From: Mogibacterium sp.
GTDB lineage: Bacteria; Bacillota; Clostridia; Peptostreptococcales; Anaerovoracaceae
DNA: 64,000 nucleotides
Reading direction: 5' to 3'
Assembly (NCBI GenBank): GCA_016775335.1
Contig: JAEUGJ010000035.1
Coordinates: 62,001 to 126,000, forward strand
Shown here: positions 61,506 through 64,000 of the stretch, in pieces
Position numbering within the stretch: the stretch's first letter is position 1
Layout: the number at the start of each line of letters is the position of its first letter
The notes under the pieces: model-generated
Seen by the model: the letters and a program-made list of their open reading frames with translations, nothing else
Database searches by the model: none
Told to the model about the DNA's origin: nothing
Made by a program: the position numbers and the translations under genes

Positions 61506-62858
61506 ATGGGTAGATTATTTGGAACAGATGGCGTTCGCGGAGTGGCGAACAAAGAACTAACCGCAACTTTGGCATATGAAATCGGCAGAGCCGCTTCTTA
61601 TGTACTGGGGAATGGAAATCATCGTCCGGTGTTTCTGATTGGCAGGGACACTCGAATTTCCGGTGAATTGTTGGAAAACGCATTGGCGGCGGGCATCATG
61701 TCCGTTGGCGGAGACGTGATCAAGCTGGGCGTCCTGCCGACCCCGGCAGTGGCACGTCTAGTGCGGCACTACGAGGCAGATGCCGGAGTGGTAATCTCTG
61801 CATCGCATAATTCCTTTGAGTACAACGGAATTAAGATTTTCAACGGAAAGGGCTTCAAGCTGGACGATCGAATCGAAGAAAAAATCGAAGACATCATCCT
61901 GGCCAAGGAATTTCAGCATCCGGAATACGTGGGCGAGCACGTGGGCCGCTGCAGACCGGTGGAAGATGCTTTTAGCATATATGAGCAGGATCTGCTGAAT
62001 ACCATCGATACGCGTCTGGATGGAATGAAAATTGTACTGGACACCGCAAACGGCGCGTCCTATCAGATTGCACCGGCGGTGTACAAGACGCTGGGTGCGG
62101 ATGTGACCGTGCTTTCCAATACACCGGACGGAATCAATATCAACGAGCATTGCGGTTCCACCCATCCGGAAAACCTTCAGAAGAAGGTGGTAGAAGTGGG
62201 TGCCGATGTGGGATTTGCCTACGACGGTGACGCCGATCGTTTGATTGTTGTGGATGATAAGGGTCAGGTGTTGAACGGCGACCACGTTCTCTGCATCTGC
62301 GGAAAAATGCTGAAGTCACAGGGCAAGTTGTACGACAACAAGATTACGGCTACGGTAATGAGCAACCTGGGGGTTCACAAATACATGGAAAAACAGGGCA
62401 TTTCCGTTGACGTGACCGGAGTGGGCGACCGGTACGTGCTGGAATCCATGCTGAAGACCGGATCCGTTCTGGGAGGAGAACAGTCGGGACATATGATTTT
62501 CCTGGATTATACCACCACCGGTGACGGCGTGCTGTCCTCCCTGCAGTTCATCAAAGCCATTCAGGCTTCCGGAAAGAAAGTCAGCGAGATGGGAGAGGAA
62601 ATCGTCATCTATCCGCAGGCATTGGTAAATGCAAAAGTCAATCCGGAGTACAAGAAAGAAGCCATGGATGATTCGGACGTACAGGCACGGATTGCGGAAG
62701 TAGAAAAGAAACTGGAAGGCGTTGGCCGAGTTCTGATTCGTCCATCCGGAACAGAACCGCTGATTCGCGTAATGCTGGAAGGGGAAGATACGGAAGAATT
62801 GAAGGCGGATGCGGAATACATCGCACAGCTGATTATAGAAAAATTTGGGGAGAAGTAG
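61506..62858 (+). CDS. glmM: Phosphoglucosamine mutase
   Basis: GlmM isomerises glucosamine-6-phosphate to glucosamine-1-phosphate for peptidoglycan precursors. The 450 residues show G-T-D-G-V-R-G at the start, the phosphoserine loop V-I-S-A-S-H-N-S, the metal loop D-G-D-A-D-R, the sugar-binding G-G-E-Q-S-G-H and R-P-S-G-T-E-P near the end. It lies 4 bp after cdaR. In Bacillota GlmM binds CdaA and lowers its activity, so the operon ties wall precursor supply to c-di-AMP. Confidence 0.97.
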   Translation: MGRLFGTDGVRGVANKELTATLAYEIGRAASYVLGNGNHRPVFLIGRDTRISGELLENALAAGIMSVGGDVIKLGVLPTPAVARLVRHYEADAGVVISASHNSFEYNGIKIFNGKGFKLDDRIEEKIEDIILAKEFQHPEYVGEHVGRCRPVEDAFSIYEQDLLNTIDTRLDGMKIVLDTANGASYQIAPAVYKTLGADVTVLSNTPDGININEHCGSTHPENLQKKVVEVGADVGFAYDGDADRLIVVDDKGQVLNGDHVLCICGKMLKSQGKLYDNKITATVMSNLGVHKYMEKQGISVDVTGVGDRYVLESMLKTGSVLGGEQSGHMIFLDYTTTGDGVLSSLQFIKAIQASGKKVSEMGEEIVIYPQALVNAKVNPEYKKEAMDDSDVQARIAEVEKKLEGVGRVLIRPSGTEPLIRVMLEGEDTEELKADAEYIAQLIIEKFGEK

Positions 62859-62861
62859 TAC

Positions 62862-64000
62862 ATGAACACAGTAGAATTAAGCAATCGTATTTATCCGGAC
62901 ATCACCCGGACGCCGGAAGATTATGAAGCAATGTATCCGAAGAGAAATCTGCCGGAAGGAGCGAAAGTTACCCGTCTGGGACCGAGTCCGACCGGTTTTA
63001 TCCACCTGGGAAATCTGTACGGTGCATTTGTGGATGAACGGCTGGCCCATCAGAGTGAAGGCGTTTTCTACCTTCGTATTGAAGATACGGACGACAAGAG
63101 ATATGTAGAGAATGCCGTGGAAACCATCATTTCCTCCTTGGCGTTCTTCGGAATTCAGTTCGATGAAGGGGTTACCGCGCATGGTGATGTGGGGGATTAC
63201 GGCGATTATACCCAGAGCCACAGAGGGGAAATCTATCGCTGCTACGCAAAGAAATTGATTGCGGAGGGAAAAGCATATCCATGCTTCCTTTCCGAAGAGG
63301 AGATTTCCGAGATTCGGGAGAAACAGGAAGAGCTGAAAATCGCTCCGGGAATCTATGGCGAATGGTCCCGCTACAGAGATTGGGAGACCGATGAGGTGCT
63401 CCAAAAGGAAGTCGCTGAACGGCTGGAGCGTGGCGATGACTTCGTCATCCGACTGAAATCCTCCGGCGTACCGAATGCTTCCGGCGATGACATTCGCAGA
63501 ACCAAGGTGGTGGATGCTATCCGCGGTGAGCTGGACGTTCCGGAAAACTTCCAGGATATCGTAATCATCAAGACCACCGGCATTCCGACTTATCACTTTG
63601 CCCATGCGGTGGACGATCACCTGATGAGAACCACCCATGTAGTCCGGGGTGAGGAATGGCTTCCGTCCCTGCCGATTCACGTAGAGCTGTTTGACAAGCT
63701 GGGCTTCGAGCTCCCAACCTATTGTCATACCGCCCAGCTGATGAAAATCGGAGAAGACGGAAACAAGAGAAAGCTCTCTAAGAGAAAGGATCCGGAATTA
63801 TCACTGGATTATTACCGCAGTCAGGGGTATCATCCGGCGGCAGTAAGGGAATATCTGCTGACCATCCTGAACTCCAATTACGAGGAGTGGAGAATGGCTA
63901 ATCCGGATGCGGATATTGATGAGTTTGCTTTTACCACGGAAAAGATGAGCAACTCCGGCGCGTTGTTCGATTTGAATAAACTGAACGATGTGAGCAAGGA
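62862..64000 (+). CDS. gltX: Glutamyl-tRNA synthetase, N-terminal part
   Basis: The frame is open from 62862 to the end of the window (about 380 codons). A class I synthetase core is clear: L-G-P-S-P-T-G-F-I-H-L-G-N with the HIGH-type motif, R-I-E-D-T-D, and the second signature as K-R-K-L-S-K-R-K-D (KMSKS type). GGGGAGAAG lies before the start, three bases after the glmM stop codon. The extra N-terminal 35 residues and the segment N-S-N-Y-E-E-W-R fit the longer clostridial GltX branch. The C-terminal anticodon-binding part is beyond the window. GlnS was considered but R-I-E-D-T-D spacing favours GltX. Confidence 0.93.
   Translation, partial: MNTVELSNRIYPDITRTPEDYEAMYPKRNLPEGAKVTRLGPSPTGFIHLGNLYGAFVDERLAHQSEGVFYLRIEDTDDKRYVENAVETIISSLAFFGIQFDEGVTAHGDVGDYGDYTQSHRGEIYRCYAKKLIAEGKAYPCFLSEEEISEIREKQEELKIAPGIYGEWSRYRDWETDEVLQKEVAERLERGDDFVIRLKSSGVPNASGDDIRRTKVVDAIRGELDVPENFQDIVIIKTTGIPTYHFAHAVDDHLMRTTHVVRGEEWLPSLPIHVELFDKLGFELPTYCHTAQLMKIGEDGNKRKLSKRKDPELSLDYYRSQGYHPAAVREYLLTILNSNYEEWRMANPDADIDEFAFTTEKMSNSGALFDLNKLNDVSK

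Noticed and set aside
1..64000. tRNA, rRNA or intact transposase genes
   Set aside because: I looked for acceptor/T-arm patterns and for transposase or integrase motifs and found none that I could support.

Overview
The window looks like a chromosomal segment from an anaerobic member of the Bacillota, class Clostridia. This rests on strong AGGAGG-type ribosome binding sites, Bacillota gene neighbourhoods (argR-recN, comEC-holA, ruvC-ruvA-ruvB-queA-tgt, cdaA-cdaR-glmM), a methionine synthase without its reactivation domain, a fused homocysteine methyltransferase/methylenetetrahydrofolate reductase and a PBP1A with a glycine-rich tail. The family cannot be fixed from sequence reading alone. No rRNA, tRNA, CRISPR array, intact insertion sequence or prophage was seen.

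Region by region. 1-8.2 kb: end of a sodium/amino-acid symporter, ilvC with a divergently numbered but co-oriented FadR-type regulator that appears to control it, then a methionine/one-carbon operon and gpsA. 8.3-21.9 kb: PBP1A, O-acetylhomoserine sulfhydrylase, arginase, a two-component system, a Na/phosphate cotransporter with PhoU domain, a MATE transporter and a secreted Ig-like protein. 22-35 kb: comEC-holA, a small membrane protein, recN-argR, a PD-(D/E)XK-like protein of unknown role, and the Holliday-junction/queuosine/RNA-methylation cluster ending in rlmD. 35.1-45.8 kb: an AT-richer, visibly decaying accessory island with small membrane proteins, truncated WYL and RhuM/Fic genes, an ATP-grasp gene, a DUF4143-type ATPase, two HTH-membrane regulators and a cyclase. 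46-50.7 kb: membrane protein, PTS-IIC-like protein, TraX-like protein, esterase and NlpC/P60-like protein. 50.8-59.2 kb: a six-gene surface glycosylation cluster. 59.4-64 kb: c-di-AMP synthase operon with glmM and the start of gltX.

The most striking non-coding structure is a family of palindrome-bounded repeats with an exact 86-bp period, found in three intergenic places (433-626, 13417-13600, 29079-29422). Two of the three copies are accompanied by a conserved element of two 15-bp-stem hairpins. The most interesting gene set is the 50.8-59.2 kb cluster. It encodes synthesis of a dTDP-4-amino-4,6-dideoxyhexose (RmlA, RmlB, WecE-like transaminase) together with a CsbB-like membrane glycosyltransferase, a flippase and a YfhO-like protein, which together predict a three-component machine that adds an amino sugar to a cell-surface polymer.

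Other regulatory signals include matching FadR-family operators at ilvC and at the regulator gene, phased TTAAGA direct repeats before the two-component operon, and three AAAAATGCGGAAA repeats exactly 33 bp apart before the island ATPase. That ATPase is also flanked by a shortened copy of the end of the neighbouring ATP-grasp gene, a trace of a past rearrangement.
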